Shown here: positions 18,412 through 26,502 of the stretch, one piece after another | How the letters are laid out: the number at the start of each line of letters is the position of its first letter | Numbering within the stretch: position 1 is the stretch's first letter | From: Blastomonas natatoria | Lineage (GTDB): Bacteria > Pseudomonadota > Alphaproteobacteria > Sphingomonadales > Sphingomonadaceae | Reading direction: 5' to 3' | DNA: 64,000 nucleotides | Assembly (NCBI RefSeq): GCF_003201955.1 | Contig: NZ_QJJM01000016.1 | Coordinates: 31,334-95,333 of the forward strand | Notes under the pieces: model-generated | Seen by the model: only the letters and a program-made list of their open reading frames with translations | Told to the model about the DNA's origin: nothing | Database searches by the model: none | Translations under genes and position numbers: made by a program

Positions 18412-19443
18412 ATGGAGCCGCCCCAGGGAGAGCCGCGCCGCCGTGCCGCGCTCAGGCGAGGTCTGGCGCTCACATCATTGCTGTTCTTCCTGGGGACCGG
18501 AGCGTTCGTCGCCGACTCGCCGGTTCCGGGCAATGACAGCCAGCAGATAACCGCCCGTACTCCGCGAGACCTGCCGCGTCTGCCGCTGCGCATCGGCAGT
18601 GGTCCCTTGATCCTGACCGGGGGCTGGGAACTCCAGAGCGAGAACAGCGAGTTCGGCGGTTTTTCCGCGCTGCATGCAATGGGGGGAGGGCGCCTGCTGG
18701 CGCTCAGCGATGCAGCGATTCTCGCCGGGTTCACCGTCACGCCGGAAGGCCGTGTGGAAAAGAGCTTCATCGCCCCACTGCCCGTGCGCAAGGGGGAGCC
18801 GAGCACCAAGCGCGACCAGGATTCCGAAAGCCTGACGCACGATCCCGAGTCTGGCCGATACTGGTCGGGGTTCGAACATCGCCACCGCATCCGGCGCTAT
18901 GCTCCCGGCTTTGCGCGCGCCGAAGCCACGGGCAAGCCCGCAGCGATGCAGGGTTGGCCGAAAAACGGCGGTGCCGAAGCCATCGTGCGGCTGCGCGATG
19001 GCCGGTTTCTGGTTTTTGCCGAATCCCGCTCGATCCGGCCCGGCGTGACCGTGGGCCTGATCTTTCGGGGTGATCCGGCAGAACCCGGCGTGAAAGCGGA
19101 AGCTTTCGGTTACCAGCTTCCCAAGGGCTATCGCATCACCGATGCAGCCCAATTGCCTGACGGCAGGGTGATCACGCTGCATCGGCGCTTCAAATATCTC
19201 GAAGGGGTGAGCGCCAAGATCGCACTGATCGATACGGCGACCGTTCAACCCGGCGCGCTCGTCAGGCCGCGTGTCATCGCAACATTGAGGCCGCCGCTTC
19301 CGGTTGACAATATGGAGGGGATTGCGGTTGACCGTGAAGGCGATCGTACGATCGTGTGGGTCATTTCCGACGACAATTACATCAGCCTGCAGCGCAGCCT
19401 GTTGCTGAAGTTCGAATTCAGCGAACCGCCTTCTTCGCGATGA
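18412..19443 (+). CDS. Esterase-like activity of phytase family protein (exported)
   Basis: A 343-residue protein of the phytase-like beta-propeller family (Phytase-like domain, PF13449 type). An N-terminal membrane/signal segment (LALTSLLFFLGTGAFVADS) is followed by beta-propeller strands with FGGFSALHAM, DQDSESLTHDP, NGGAEAIVRL and NMEGIAVD repeats. Acidic residues of this kind coordinate metal in phytase-type propellers. It is 16 nt downstream of the ABC exporter, with a GGAGA site. The 3' end overlaps the convergent Rid gene by 26 nt, so no terminator fits between them. The reaction is not known; the family name reflects fold similarity. Confidence 0.83.
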   Translation: MEPPQGEPRRRAALRRGLALTSLLFFLGTGAFVADSPVPGNDSQQITARTPRDLPRLPLRIGSGPLILTGGWELQSENSEFGGFSALHAMGGGRLLALSDAAILAGFTVTPEGRVEKSFIAPLPVRKGEPSTKRDQDSESLTHDPESGRYWSGFEHRHRIRRYAPGFARAEATGKPAAMQGWPKNGGAEAIVRLRDGRFLVFAESRSIRPGVTVGLIFRGDPAEPGVKAEAFGYQLPKGYRITDAAQLPDGRVITLHRRFKYLEGVSAKIALIDTATVQPGALVRPRVIATLRPPLPVDNMEGIAVDREGDRTIVWVISDDNYISLQRSLLLKFEFSEPPSSR

Positions 19444-19885
19444 GCTTGATCTCGGTAATGCCGCCGGGCGAGTAGAGCCTGCTCACTTGCACGGCTGTCC
19501 ATGCGGCAAAGGGCGGCGCGATGAACTGCTTCTGCACTTCAGACATGATCGCAACCTGCGGCTCTATGTCCGTGTGATAGCTGGTGACTTCGACAACGTC
19601 TTCCCAGGTTGCCCCGGCGCGCAGCAAGATGTCGCTGAGTTTGCGGTAAGCGCGCTCGAACGACGCCTTGTCCGCATTCGGCCCTACGACGACGCCAGAC
19701 AGATAGATCGTCCCGTCGCGCAGAATGACCGCGTCGCTATAGCCCGCGCTCTCTTGAAAGGCACGTTCCTGCGGGTTTTCCGAATAGATGACCTCGGCAG
19801 TCGTCCTGGTGCCCGCCATGGCGGGACTGGCCAGCGCCGCAAGACCCAGCGCACCGGCTATCCGCACGGTGCGCTGGCAGGCCAT
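19418..19885 (-). CDS. Exported Rid (YjgF/YER057c/UK114) family protein
   Basis: A 155-residue protein with an N-terminal signal peptide (RIAGALGLAALASPAMAG) and a Rid-type chorismate-mutase-like domain (DGTIYLSGVVVGP, LRAGATWEDVVEVTSYHTD). The active-site arginine of imine deaminases normally lies in a PxRxxV context near the C-terminus. Here the corresponding region reads PPFAAWTAVQVSRL, so the canonical Arg seems absent and RidA activity is doubtful. The ATG begins 1 nt after the rpmB stop, indicating coupled translation. Its 3' end overlaps the convergent phytase-like gene by 26 nt. A periplasmic Rid relative encoded with a ribosomal protein is unusual. Confidence 0.82.
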   Translation of the reverse strand: MACQRTVRIAGALGLAALASPAMAGTRTTAEVIYSENPQERAFQESAGYSDAVILRDGTIYLSGVVVGPNADKASFERAYRKLSDILLRAGATWEDVVEVTSYHTDIEPQVAIMSEVQKQFIAPPFAAWTAVQVSRLYSPGGITEIKLIAKKAVR

Positions 19886-19886
19886 G

Positions 19887-20168
19887 TCAGGCCGCAGCCT
19901 TGTGCAGTTCGCGCTTGATCTTCGCAGCGCGAGCCGACAGCTTGTCTTCGCTGGTCTTGAGCAGCCAGTTGTCCAGACCGCCGACATGCTCGACCGAACG
20001 CAGACCTGCGGTCGAAACGCGAAGCTTGAAGCTGCGCTCGAGCTTTTCGCTCATCAGCGTGACATTCTGCAGGTTGGGCAGAAACACGCGCTTGGTCTTG
20101 TTGTTGGCGTGAGACACATTGTGACCCACCATCCGGCCCTTGCCGGTCAGTTCGCAGATGCGCGACAT
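19887..20168 (-). CDS. rpmB: 50S ribosomal protein L28
   Basis: A 93-residue L28 with the family start [22 protein letters not shown], which precedes the [10 protein letters not shown] stretch, and the basic C-terminus. It is a component of the large ribosomal subunit. It lacks the Cys pairs of zinc-binding L28 forms apart from Cys5. An exported Rid gene follows almost immediately downstream. A candidate promoter lies upstream on the same strand. Confidence 0.97.
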   Translation of the reverse strand: MSRICELTGKGRMVGHNVSHANNKTKRVFLPNLQNVTLMSEKLERSFKLRVSTAGLRSVEHVGGLDNWLLKTSEDKLSARAAKIKRELHKAAA

Positions 20169-20210
20169 GATAAAGAATCCTGATGCAATAGGTTTGCTAG
20201 AAGAACGGGG

Positions 20211-20239
20211 CGGTTAGCGTCAGATGACGCCCAAGTCAA
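20211..20239 (-). promoter_or_regulatory. Candidate sigma-70-type promoter for rpmB
   Basis: On the minus strand, TTGACT (20239-20234) is followed after a 17-nt spacer by TAACCG (20216-20211), 43 nt before the rpmB ATG. The -35 is close to consensus; the -10 is weak. Position and spacing support it, but there is no experimental evidence. Confidence 0.4.
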
Positions 20240-20315
20240 CCGCCCGTGCGACGTTGCCCTGCCTTTGCCCCGAATCCGCTGGCGAAGCAAGGCGCATTGC
20301 GGCAAGGCAAGACAC

Positions 20316-20771
20316 ATGACGCTGCAAACCGCCCGCCACCATGCCGCGCTTGCGCTCGACCTGGCGCGCAAGGCTGCAAGTCTGGGCGAGGTGCCGGTAG
20401 GTGCGATCGTCGTCCACAAGGGCAAGGTGATCGGGCGGGGGCACAATCAACCGCGTGCCTTGCATGACCCGACAGCCCATGCCGAGATCATGGCGATCCG
20501 CGAGGCATGTGCGGCACTTGGCAGCGACCGGCTGACGGGATGCGAACTGTGGGTGACCCTCGAGCCTTGTGCAATGTGCGCCGGTGCCATCGCGCACGCG
20601 CGTATTGCTCGGCTGCATTATGCTGCCGGCGACCCCAAAGGCGGAGCGGTGGAACATGGCCCGCGGCTGTTTCACCAGCCTACGGTGCTGCACAAGCCGG
20701 AGGTCTACGCGGGCGTGGGCGAGGCAGACGCTGCCGCGCTGCTCAAGGCATTCTTTGCAGAGAGAAGATAG
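20316..20771 (+). CDS. tadA: tRNA adenosine(34) deaminase
   Basis: A 151-residue zinc deaminase that converts A34 of tRNA-Arg(ACG) to inosine, and is essential in most bacteria. The zinc and proton-shuttle residues are His55-Ala-Glu57 and the PCAMC pair Cys85/Cys88. Typical TadA sequence follows (ARLHYAAGDPKGGAVEHG). The start at 20316 gives the usual length; an earlier frame start would add a basic leader. It is divergent from rpmB and followed by a palindromic repeat pair. Confidence 0.95.
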   Translation: MTLQTARHHAALALDLARKAASLGEVPVGAIVVHKGKVIGRGHNQPRALHDPTAHAEIMAIREACAALGSDRLTGCELWVTLEPCAMCAGAIAHARIARLHYAAGDPKGGAVEHGPRLFHQPTVLHKPEVYAGVGEADAAALLKAFFAERR

Positions 20772-20780
20772 TCCGCCAAT

Positions 20781-20863
20781 CGTCATTCCCGCGAAAGCGG
20801 GAATCCCGCTTTTAATCAGACGTACCACGGAAGTGGGACCCCCGCTTTCGCGGGGGTGACGAG
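20781..20863. repeat. Inverted pair of REP-like palindromic units
   Basis: Two copies of a GTCATTCCCGCGAAAGCGGG-type unit are arranged head-to-head (20781-20806 and 20835-20863). Each can fold into a hairpin with a GAAA/TTTC loop. Such units are dispersed through many proteobacterial chromosomes. Lying between the convergent tadA and response-regulator genes, it may also act as a transcription terminator. Confidence 0.75.
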
Positions 20864-20888
20864 GCATTTGGAATAGCTCAAGCGGCTC

Positions 20889-21695
20889 TTAATGAACGAA
20901 CCGCGCCACGACGTCGCGATAGCTGCGCGATACCTTCACCTGCGCGCCCGATTCGAGCACCAGAAAGCATTCGCCATTGGTGTGCGGTTTGACCTGACGA
21001 ACCAGTCCCAGATTGACGATGGTCGAACGGTGCACGCGCTGGAAATTGCGCGGGTCGAGCCGCTTTTCCAGGTCCTTCATCGTCTCGCGCAGGATCAGAG
21101 AATTGTCGCCGGTATAGATGCACATGTAATCGCCCGCGGCGTCGATGCGCTCGATCGTGTCGACATCCACGCGGAAGATCTGGCCGCGATCCTTGATGTT
21201 GATGAGCTTTTCGTAGCGGTTCGAAGCCGCCGCCTCGTCCTCTTCGCCCAGATCGAGATTCTCCACCGCATCGGGGGCGACCTCGTTGAGAACATTCATC
21301 AGCTTGACCGCTTCCTCGCGGCCCTTCTTGTCGCGAATGCGCTCGCGGATGCGGTCGATCGCATCGGCCAGGCGCACGTCCTCGACGGGTTTCAGCAGAT
21401 AATCGACGGCCTGGGCCTCGAACGCCTTGATCGCGTGCTCGCTATAGGCGGTGCAGAACACGACCAGCGGCGGTTCGATGTCCATGATCCCCTGAACGAC
21501 CGAAAAGCCGTCAAAGCCGGGCATCTGGATGTCGAGAAAGATCAGGTCGGGCTTGAGCGTCTTGATCTTCCGGATAGCCTCGCGTCCGTTGAGGCAGGTA
21601 TCGATGATTTCGATGTCTTCGAACTTTTCCAGCCGGAGCTGCATGCCCTGGATCGCGAGCTTCTCGTCATCGATCAGGATGGTGCGGATGGTCAT
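20889..21695 (-). CDS. LytTR family DNA-binding response regulator
   Basis: A 268-residue response regulator. The receiver domain (residues 1-120) has acidic pocket Asp9/Asp10, phosphoacceptor Asp55 in FLDIQMP, and a conserved Lys in LLKPVED. It is joined by an acidic linker to a C-terminal LytTR DNA-binding domain (about 165-268; the FQRVHRSTIVNL signature is visible). The gene overlaps the stop of the upstream sensor kinase by 4 nt, so the pair is translationally coupled. LytTR regulators usually bind paired direct repeats upstream of targets; none were recognised in the immediate region. Regulated genes are unknown. Confidence 0.95.
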   Translation of the reverse strand: MTIRTILIDDEKLAIQGMQLRLEKFEDIEIIDTCLNGREAIRKIKTLKPDLIFLDIQMPGFDGFSVVQGIMDIEPPLVVFCTAYSEHAIKAFEAQAVDYLLKPVEDVRLADAIDRIRERIRDKKGREEAVKLMNVLNEVAPDAVENLDLGEEDEAAASNRYEKLINIKDRGQIFRVDVDTIERIDAAGDYMCIYTGDNSLILRETMKDLEKRLDPRNFQRVHRSTIVNLGLVRQVKPHTNGECFLVLESGAQVKVSRSYRDVVARFVH

Positions 21696-22789
21696 GCCTG
21701 TAATTGCCTTTGTTCGCGTGTTTCAAACGGAATTTCGATAATCACGCTATAGCCGCCCCCGGGTGATGATCGTGTCTCAAACCGGTGATTGTCTTCATAT
21801 GCCTGGGACAGCCTGTCCCTGATATTCGCCAGTCCGACCCCGGTTGACGCATTGGCCTTCTCGCCTTGCTTCTTCAATCCGGGCCCTGTGTCGGTCACGG
21901 TGATACGCAGCAGAGGTCCGATGAGTTGCGCCGAGATGTTGATATCGGCACCGTCCTCCTTGGGCGTCACTGCATATTTAATGGCGTTCTCGACCAATGG
22001 TTGCAAGAGCAACGATGGCAGAAGCGCCTTGGCCGCGTTGGGCTCGATGTCGAAATGCGCGCGCAGCCGCTCTTCGAAGCGCATCTTCTCGATATCCAGA
22101 TAGAGCTTCAACGTCTCGACCTCCTGCTCCAGCGTCACCCGTGCGGTCGGTTCGTTGGCGAGCGTGTAGCGCAGGAACGAGGAGAGGCGCGAAAGCATCG
22201 CGTTCGCCGGCTCGGTCTGCTTGAGCAGTACCAGGGTCGAGATGCTGTTCAGCGTGTTGAACAGGAAATGCGGGTTGAGCTGATAGCGCAGCATCGCGAG
22301 CTGCGCGCTGGTCGCCTGGTTTTCCAGCCGCAGCATCTGGTCCTGCTGTTCCTCGATGCGCAGGAAGAAGTTGATCGCGTAATAAAGCGCCGACCATGCC
22401 CCGAGCAGCGTCAGATCGAGATAGAAGGCGCCGAGCAGGATCGCGGTGAAATTGCTGTCGCTGCCCGGACGATAAAGAGTGGCAACCCAGGCATCGACAA
22501 AGGCCCAGAGCGCCGAACCGGTGAGCAGCACGAGCAGCGTGATACCCCAGGTGACGAGGGGCTTCCTGTCGATCAGCGTCTGGTAGATCACGCTCATCAC
22601 CAGAGACACCGAATAGCCGGTGATGGTCGCGATGATGATCGGCACCAGGAACGAGATCGGCTGGCCGTTGGCAAGGCCGGAAATGCCGCGCAGCGCCAAT
22701 GCGCCTGCCCAGCCAAGGGTCTGCAGGTTCCAGAAGGCCCGGTTCTTGTTGGCGAAGAACGGTGTCGGCTTGATGGGCAGCATCGCCAT
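21692..22789 (-). CDS. LytS/YehU-type sensor histidine kinase
   Basis: A 365-residue membrane sensor kinase. Four or so hydrophobic helices (about residues 25-150) without an obvious periplasmic domain are followed by a His_kinase domain with the phosphoacceptor in LRYQLNPHFLFNTLNSIS, and an HATPase domain (LLQPLVENAIKYA, DTGPGL, GVGLANI). It partners the LytTR regulator, sharing a 4-nt overlap. The ATG at 22789 is favoured; another in-frame ATG lies two codons on. An upstream extension to 22927 would run into the divergent HD-protein leader and looks non-native. Signal unknown. Confidence 0.93.
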   Translation of the reverse strand: MAMLPIKPTPFFANKNRAFWNLQTLGWAGALALRGISGLANGQPISFLVPIIIATITGYSVSLVMSVIYQTLIDRKPLVTWGITLLVLLTGSALWAFVDAWVATLYRPGSDSNFTAILLGAFYLDLTLLGAWSALYYAINFFLRIEEQQDQMLRLENQATSAQLAMLRYQLNPHFLFNTLNSISTLVLLKQTEPANAMLSRLSSFLRYTLANEPTARVTLEQEVETLKLYLDIEKMRFEERLRAHFDIEPNAAKALLPSLLLQPLVENAIKYAVTPKEDGADINISAQLIGPLLRITVTDTGPGLKKQGEKANASTGVGLANIRDRLSQAYEDNHRFETRSSPGGGYSVIIEIPFETREQRQLQA

Positions 22790-22893
22790 GATGTTACGGG
22801 GCTTAGCCGGATTCTTTCCCGCGCCCCACAACTTTTTGCATCTGCAGATGTGCTGCGTTACCTTCGGACAAAACCGAACGGAGAGGATGTTCC

Positions 22894-23493
22894 ATGACTG
22901 ACACGCTGTCACCTGAGGCGCGGGCAAAATTCACTGCGATGACCAATGGCACGCAGGAGGACTGGGCCATCATAGCCGGGCAGTATCGCGAATTCGCCGG
23001 AGGCCTTGCCGACCGCGTGCTCGCGCATCTGCGCCTGCTCGATGGCGATTTCGGCGGTTTTCCGATCGACCGCCTGCAGCACAGCCTGCAGACCGCAACC
23101 CGTGCGTATCGGGATGGGCGGGATGAGCAATATGTCGTGATGGCGCTGCTCCACGACATCGGCGACACGCTCGGCAGCTTCAACCATCCCGATGTCGCGG
23201 CAGCGATCATCAAGCCCTTTGTGTCGGAAGAAATCCACTGGATCTGCGCCAACCACGGAGCGTTCCAGGGCTATTACTATTTCCATTTCATCGGCGGCGA
23301 CCGCGACGTCCGCGAGAATTTCCGGGGATCGCCATATTTCGACGCCTGCGCGGAATTCTGCGAGAAATACGACCAGGCGGCATTCGACCCGGATTATGTG
23401 AGCGAGCCGCTCGAATTCTTCGAGCCGATGGTCCGCCGCGTCATGGCACGGCCTGTCAACTCCATGTACGCCAGGGTGGCAGAGCAGGCCTGA
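22894..23493 (+). CDS. HD domain-containing protein, PhnZ/TmpB-like
   Basis: A 199-residue all-helical HD protein. The LQHSLQTATRAYRDG segment followed by VVMALLHDIGDTLG reproduces the arrangement seen in PhnZ-type mixed-valent diiron oxygenases and some HD phosphohydrolases. A later IHWICANHGAFQGYYYFHFIGG contributes further possible metal ligands. It is encoded alone, divergent from the two-component pair, and ended by a clear terminator. No phosphonate genes are adjacent. An oxygenase is as plausible as a phosphohydrolase, so only the HD family is assigned. Confidence 0.85.
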   Translation: MTDTLSPEARAKFTAMTNGTQEDWAIIAGQYREFAGGLADRVLAHLRLLDGDFGGFPIDRLQHSLQTATRAYRDGRDEQYVVMALLHDIGDTLGSFNHPDVAAAIIKPFVSEEIHWICANHGAFQGYYYFHFIGGDRDVRENFRGSPYFDACAEFCEKYDQAAFDPDYVSEPLEFFEPMVRRVMARPVNSMYARVAEQA

Positions 23494-23497
23494 CAGC

Positions 23498-23530
23498 AAA
23501 AAGCCCTCCCGTAATGGGAGGGCTTCCTTG
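23498..23530. terminator. Rho-independent terminator between HD and OmpA genes
   Basis: A perfect 10-bp stem (AAGCCCTCCC with GGGAGGGCTT) has an A-run on the 5' side and TTCCTT on the 3' side, between convergent genes. It can serve both strands. Confidence 0.85.
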
Positions 23531-23555
23531 CCGATCTTAGCTTAGTATGCGTCGA

Positions 23556-24452
23556 TCAGCGCGCCGTGTTTTCAGCGTAGAGACCATCGACTGCCTTGCT
23601 GACCAGGATGTTCACTGCGACGCGGCGATTCTGCGCCTTGCCTTCCTCGGTCATGTTGTCGGCAACCGGGTCTGCTTCGGCCATGCCCGCAGGGGTCAGC
23701 ATGCGATAGGGTTTCCACTTGCAGACCTGCTGCAGATAGTTGATCACGCTCGCGGCCCGCTTTTCGCTCAGCTGCTGGTTGAAGTCCTCGTCGCCATCCG
23801 AATCGGTATAGCCGACCACCAGCATGAGGGCATTGTCCATCTGTTCGGCCGAGCCAGCAGCGGCGCACAGTTCCGCCTTCGCCTGCTCGCTCAGCTTCGC
23901 CTGCGCGGTGTCGAAATAGACATTGGTCGTCGCCTTGACGTTATACTGGTCGATATCGCCCATGCGTCCGCGCAGGGCTTCGGTCGCGGCCGACTGTTCG
24001 GCAAACTGCTGGGCGGTGCCGGTGCGGATCATCGAGGCTGTCTTGAAATCGGTATTCTTGAAGGTGATCTGATCAGCAACCAGCGTCTCGCCTGATTGCA
24101 GCGTCTTGATGGTCAGCGGCAGGCCATTCAGCAATGCGCCGGTATCGAGCTTTGTCCGGCTTGCACCAAAGAGGCCGCCGGTCGCGCGCACGCTGGTCTG
24201 ATCGCTCACGTACAGGATAGTGCGTGCGCCATCGGCAGTCTGCACCTGGATCCGGTCACCCTGACGCGCCGTCAACACGCCCTTGATCTCGGGGCCCTTG
24301 GTCATGGTGGCGGGATCGGGCAGGGCCTCGGCTTCGCTGGCGACATCGGCGCGAAGCGGCTCACCCTGCTGTGCGACGAGCGCAGTGGATGCCGACAGCG
24401 CCATTGCGGCCATCGCCAGACGGATGCCCGAGGGCTTGGCATGAAATTGCAT
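23556..24452 (-). CDS. OmpA family protein
   Basis: A 298-residue exported protein with a signal peptide (about residues 1-26). A middle region (about 50-170) has GVLTARQGDRIQVQTADG and related beta strands resembling an OB/SH3-like module. A C-terminal OmpA peptidoglycan-binding domain follows (about 175-298), with TNVYFDTAQAKLS, VVGYTDSDGDEDFNQQLSEKRA and NRRVAVNIL motifs. It lacks an eight-stranded OmpA barrel, so it is probably a periplasmic or lipid-free cell-wall tethered protein. The ATG at 24452 follows AAGGAG. A longer frame reaching 24677 adds a basic, non-secretory leader and was rejected. Confidence 0.92.
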   Translation of the reverse strand: MQFHAKPSGIRLAMAAMALSASTALVAQQGEPLRADVASEAEALPDPATMTKGPEIKGVLTARQGDRIQVQTADGARTILYVSDQTSVRATGGLFGASRTKLDTGALLNGLPLTIKTLQSGETLVADQITFKNTDFKTASMIRTGTAQQFAEQSAATEALRGRMGDIDQYNVKATTNVYFDTAQAKLSEQAKAELCAAAGSAEQMDNALMLVVGYTDSDGDEDFNQQLSEKRAASVINYLQQVCKWKPYRMLTPAGMAEADPVADNMTEEGKAQNRRVAVNILVSKAVDGLYAENTAR

Positions 24453-24594
24453 GGAATTGCTCCTTGAGAATATGAAACCCACCCTGTTCCTGCGGAGACT
24501 GACGGGCCGAGGATTCGGTTCCCGGGCCCCCGCCGAACTGCGGCGAAGCGATCGGAAAGGCGCGGCGAGGCGAGGAACAATGAGCGAGGGAAGC

Positions 24595-25623
24595 CTATTG
24601 CAATGGCTGAAGCGGCGCAGCGAGCAGCGGGGGCGACCAGCCGCGCGGGCTCTGCACGGAAGCGCGTAGCGTCGCAATTTCCTCCTCGAACAGAGCTACG
24701 CGCCTTTTCCAGCGGTAATGGGTGGGAGCGGAGAAAATGCCCTTGCCCCGCTTCTTGCCGTAGCGCGTCCAGAAGCGGACCGCGCCGAGCGGGTCGAACC
24801 CGGCATTGGCCATCAGCCAGATCGACAGCCGGTCGGCTTCGATCTCTGTCGCCAGGGTGAGGCGGGCGTTGCGGCCGAGTTGCTGCAGAAGCCCGCGCTG
24901 GACACCGGCTTCGTTCAATCGTCGGCGATGCTCCAGCAGATTGTGCGCCAGTTCGTGTGCCAGGATGGCCGCCAATTCGTCATCATCGGCCATGAAAGTC
25001 AGCATGGGAACCGTGATCCCGACGATATCGCCATCTGCAGAGGCGCCATAACTGTCGCTGGGTCGCAACTCGAAGCGGCTTCGGCACGCTTTGGTGCCGG
25101 CGAATGTGACCTGCAACGTCTGGCCAGCACGAAGCACGTCCAGCGTGACCTCACCCCGGTTCAGTGCAGCGCGCAAAGTCGCATCAGCCCAGGCAATCGG
25201 GCGATAGGCTGCGACCTGATCGATCGTTTCAAGATCGGTCGAGGAAGGGGCGAAAGGCCTGCCGTTCAGCGACACGATAGCGTCATCAGCGCGCAGGCCG
25301 GCCCTGGCGGCGGGGCCATCGGGTACCATCGCCAATACGGCATAATCGGTTGCAAAGCCGAAGGTCAGGCGTGCCGCTGCGGCATCGGGATATTGCGCAA
25401 TATGGTGGAGCGCCAGCCCTGCGGAGTTCTCGGTGACGCTGCAAAAGGCGGAATTGGCCGTGGCAAGCTGATAGCCGATGCCGAGCACGCGGGCATCCGA
25501 CGCCCGCAGATCGGCAAGGGATGCTTCGGCCGGTTGTGCGGGACCGGCCTGAGCGACGGCCGGCAGCGACATGGTCCCTGCAATCAACCCCAGCGCAAGG
25601 CAGAGGCGCGCGAACCCGCGCAT
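24595..25623 (-). CDS. Exported M48-type metalloprotease with PDZ domain
   Basis: A 342-residue protein with a signal peptide (cleavage after AQA near residue 26) and a PDZ-like segment (about 90-180: LAMVPDGPAARAGLRADDAIVSLNG). A gluzincin-type zinc peptidase core carries HELAH at residues 223-227 and a downstream TEIEADR glutamate as third ligand. It is predicted to be periplasmic. It begins 3 nt after the DsbA-like gene stop, in a three-gene operon with a BepA-like protease. This suggests a role in outer-membrane or periplasmic protein quality control; substrates are unknown. Confidence 0.9.
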   Translation of the reverse strand: MRGFARLCLALGLIAGTMSLPAVAQAGPAQPAEASLADLRASDARVLGIGYQLATANSAFCSVTENSAGLALHHIAQYPDAAAARLTFGFATDYAVLAMVPDGPAARAGLRADDAIVSLNGRPFAPSSTDLETIDQVAAYRPIAWADATLRAALNRGEVTLDVLRAGQTLQVTFAGTKACRSRFELRPSDSYGASADGDIVGITVPMLTFMADDDELAAILAHELAHNLLEHRRRLNEAGVQRGLLQQLGRNARLTLATEIEADRLSIWLMANAGFDPLGAVRFWTRYGKKRGKGIFSAPTHYRWKRRVALFEEEIATLRASVQSPRGWSPPLLAAPLQPLQ

Positions 25624-25626
25624 CGA

Positions 25627-26460
25627 TCAGCCAGCAGGCTTCTTGGCCGAGCGGGCCTCGGTGATAGCCGATTTGAGCTCGTCATAGCCGACCGCGCCAT
25701 TGAGAACGCGGTTCCCCACGACCCAGCTCGGCGTTCCGCTGAACTCGAGTTGCTGGGCAATGCGGATATTATCGTCGAGCACCTGTTCGGCCTGCTTGCT
25801 TGCGACAAAGCTGCGCGCCGCGCCCATGTCGAGCCCGGCGGTCTTCGCGGCCTGCTCGATCGTCGCCTGGCTCGGACGACCGGCTGCGAACATCGCCTTG
25901 TAGAAGGCGTAATATTTGCCCTGCTGCGCGGCAGCCATGCCCCAGTTGGCAGCGATCCGGCTTTCATCGGAGAGGATCGGCAACTCGTGAAACACGATCT
26001 TGAGGTTCTTGTCCTCGCCGATGAGGCGCGCGACATCGGCGACGCTCTGGCGACAGAAACCGCAGGCAAAATCGGAATATTCGGCGAGGACCACGTCGCC
26101 GTCCGGATTTCCGGCAAAGGCGCCAGCATAAGGCGTCTCGATATCGCTGCGCACAGAAGCGATCCGCTTGGCCGCCTGCTTGCCGCGCAACTGCTCGATC
26201 GCTTCGGGAATGATTTCCGGGTTGTCCAGGATGTAGGCGCGGACGATTGCCTCGATTGCCGCCTTGTCCCTGGTGTCGAAGCCGGCTGCGGCGGCAGCCT
26301 TGTCGGCATCCTGCATGGCCGCGTTGTCCGGCATCACCGTGGCACCACTCTGCCACAGAAGAGTGCCGATGCCGGCAGCGATGGTCACGAAAGCGGCAGC
26401 GCCCATGAAAACCCATGTCCTTGAACGGGCCTCGCCAGAGGATGATGATTGCGGTGACAT
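25627..26460 (-). CDS. DsbA family thiol:disulfide oxidoreductase, membrane anchored
   Basis: A 277-residue protein with an N-terminal membrane anchor (about residues 15-38) and a helical lead-in (LDNPEIIPEAIEQL) typical of the DsbA/ScsC-like group. A thioredoxin fold with active-site Cys133-Gly-Phe-Cys136 and a later FSGTPSWVVGN cis-Pro motif follows. It acts in the periplasm on disulfide formation or isomerisation. It sits between two metalloprotease genes and is probably co-transcribed with them (43-nt and 3-nt spacings). Dimerising isomerase versus oxidase activity cannot be decided from sequence. Confidence 0.92.
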   Translation of the reverse strand: MSPQSSSSGEARSRTWVFMGAAAFVTIAAGIGTLLWQSGATVMPDNAAMQDADKAAAAAGFDTRDKAAIEAIVRAYILDNPEIIPEAIEQLRGKQAAKRIASVRSDIETPYAGAFAGNPDGDVVLAEYSDFACGFCRQSVADVARLIGEDKNLKIVFHELPILSDESRIAANWGMAAAQQGKYYAFYKAMFAAGRPSQATIEQAAKTAGLDMGAARSFVASKQAEQVLDDNIRIAQQLEFSGTPSWVVGNRVLNGAVGYDELKSAITEARSAKKPAG

Positions 26461-26502
26461 GGCGGGCCTTTGGTTGGTGGAATTCTATACAGTCGAAGCG
26501 GC

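Noticed and set aside
20781..20863. CRISPR-like array from the palindromic units
   Set aside because: Only two units in inverted orientation, without regularly spaced direct repeats or cas genes.
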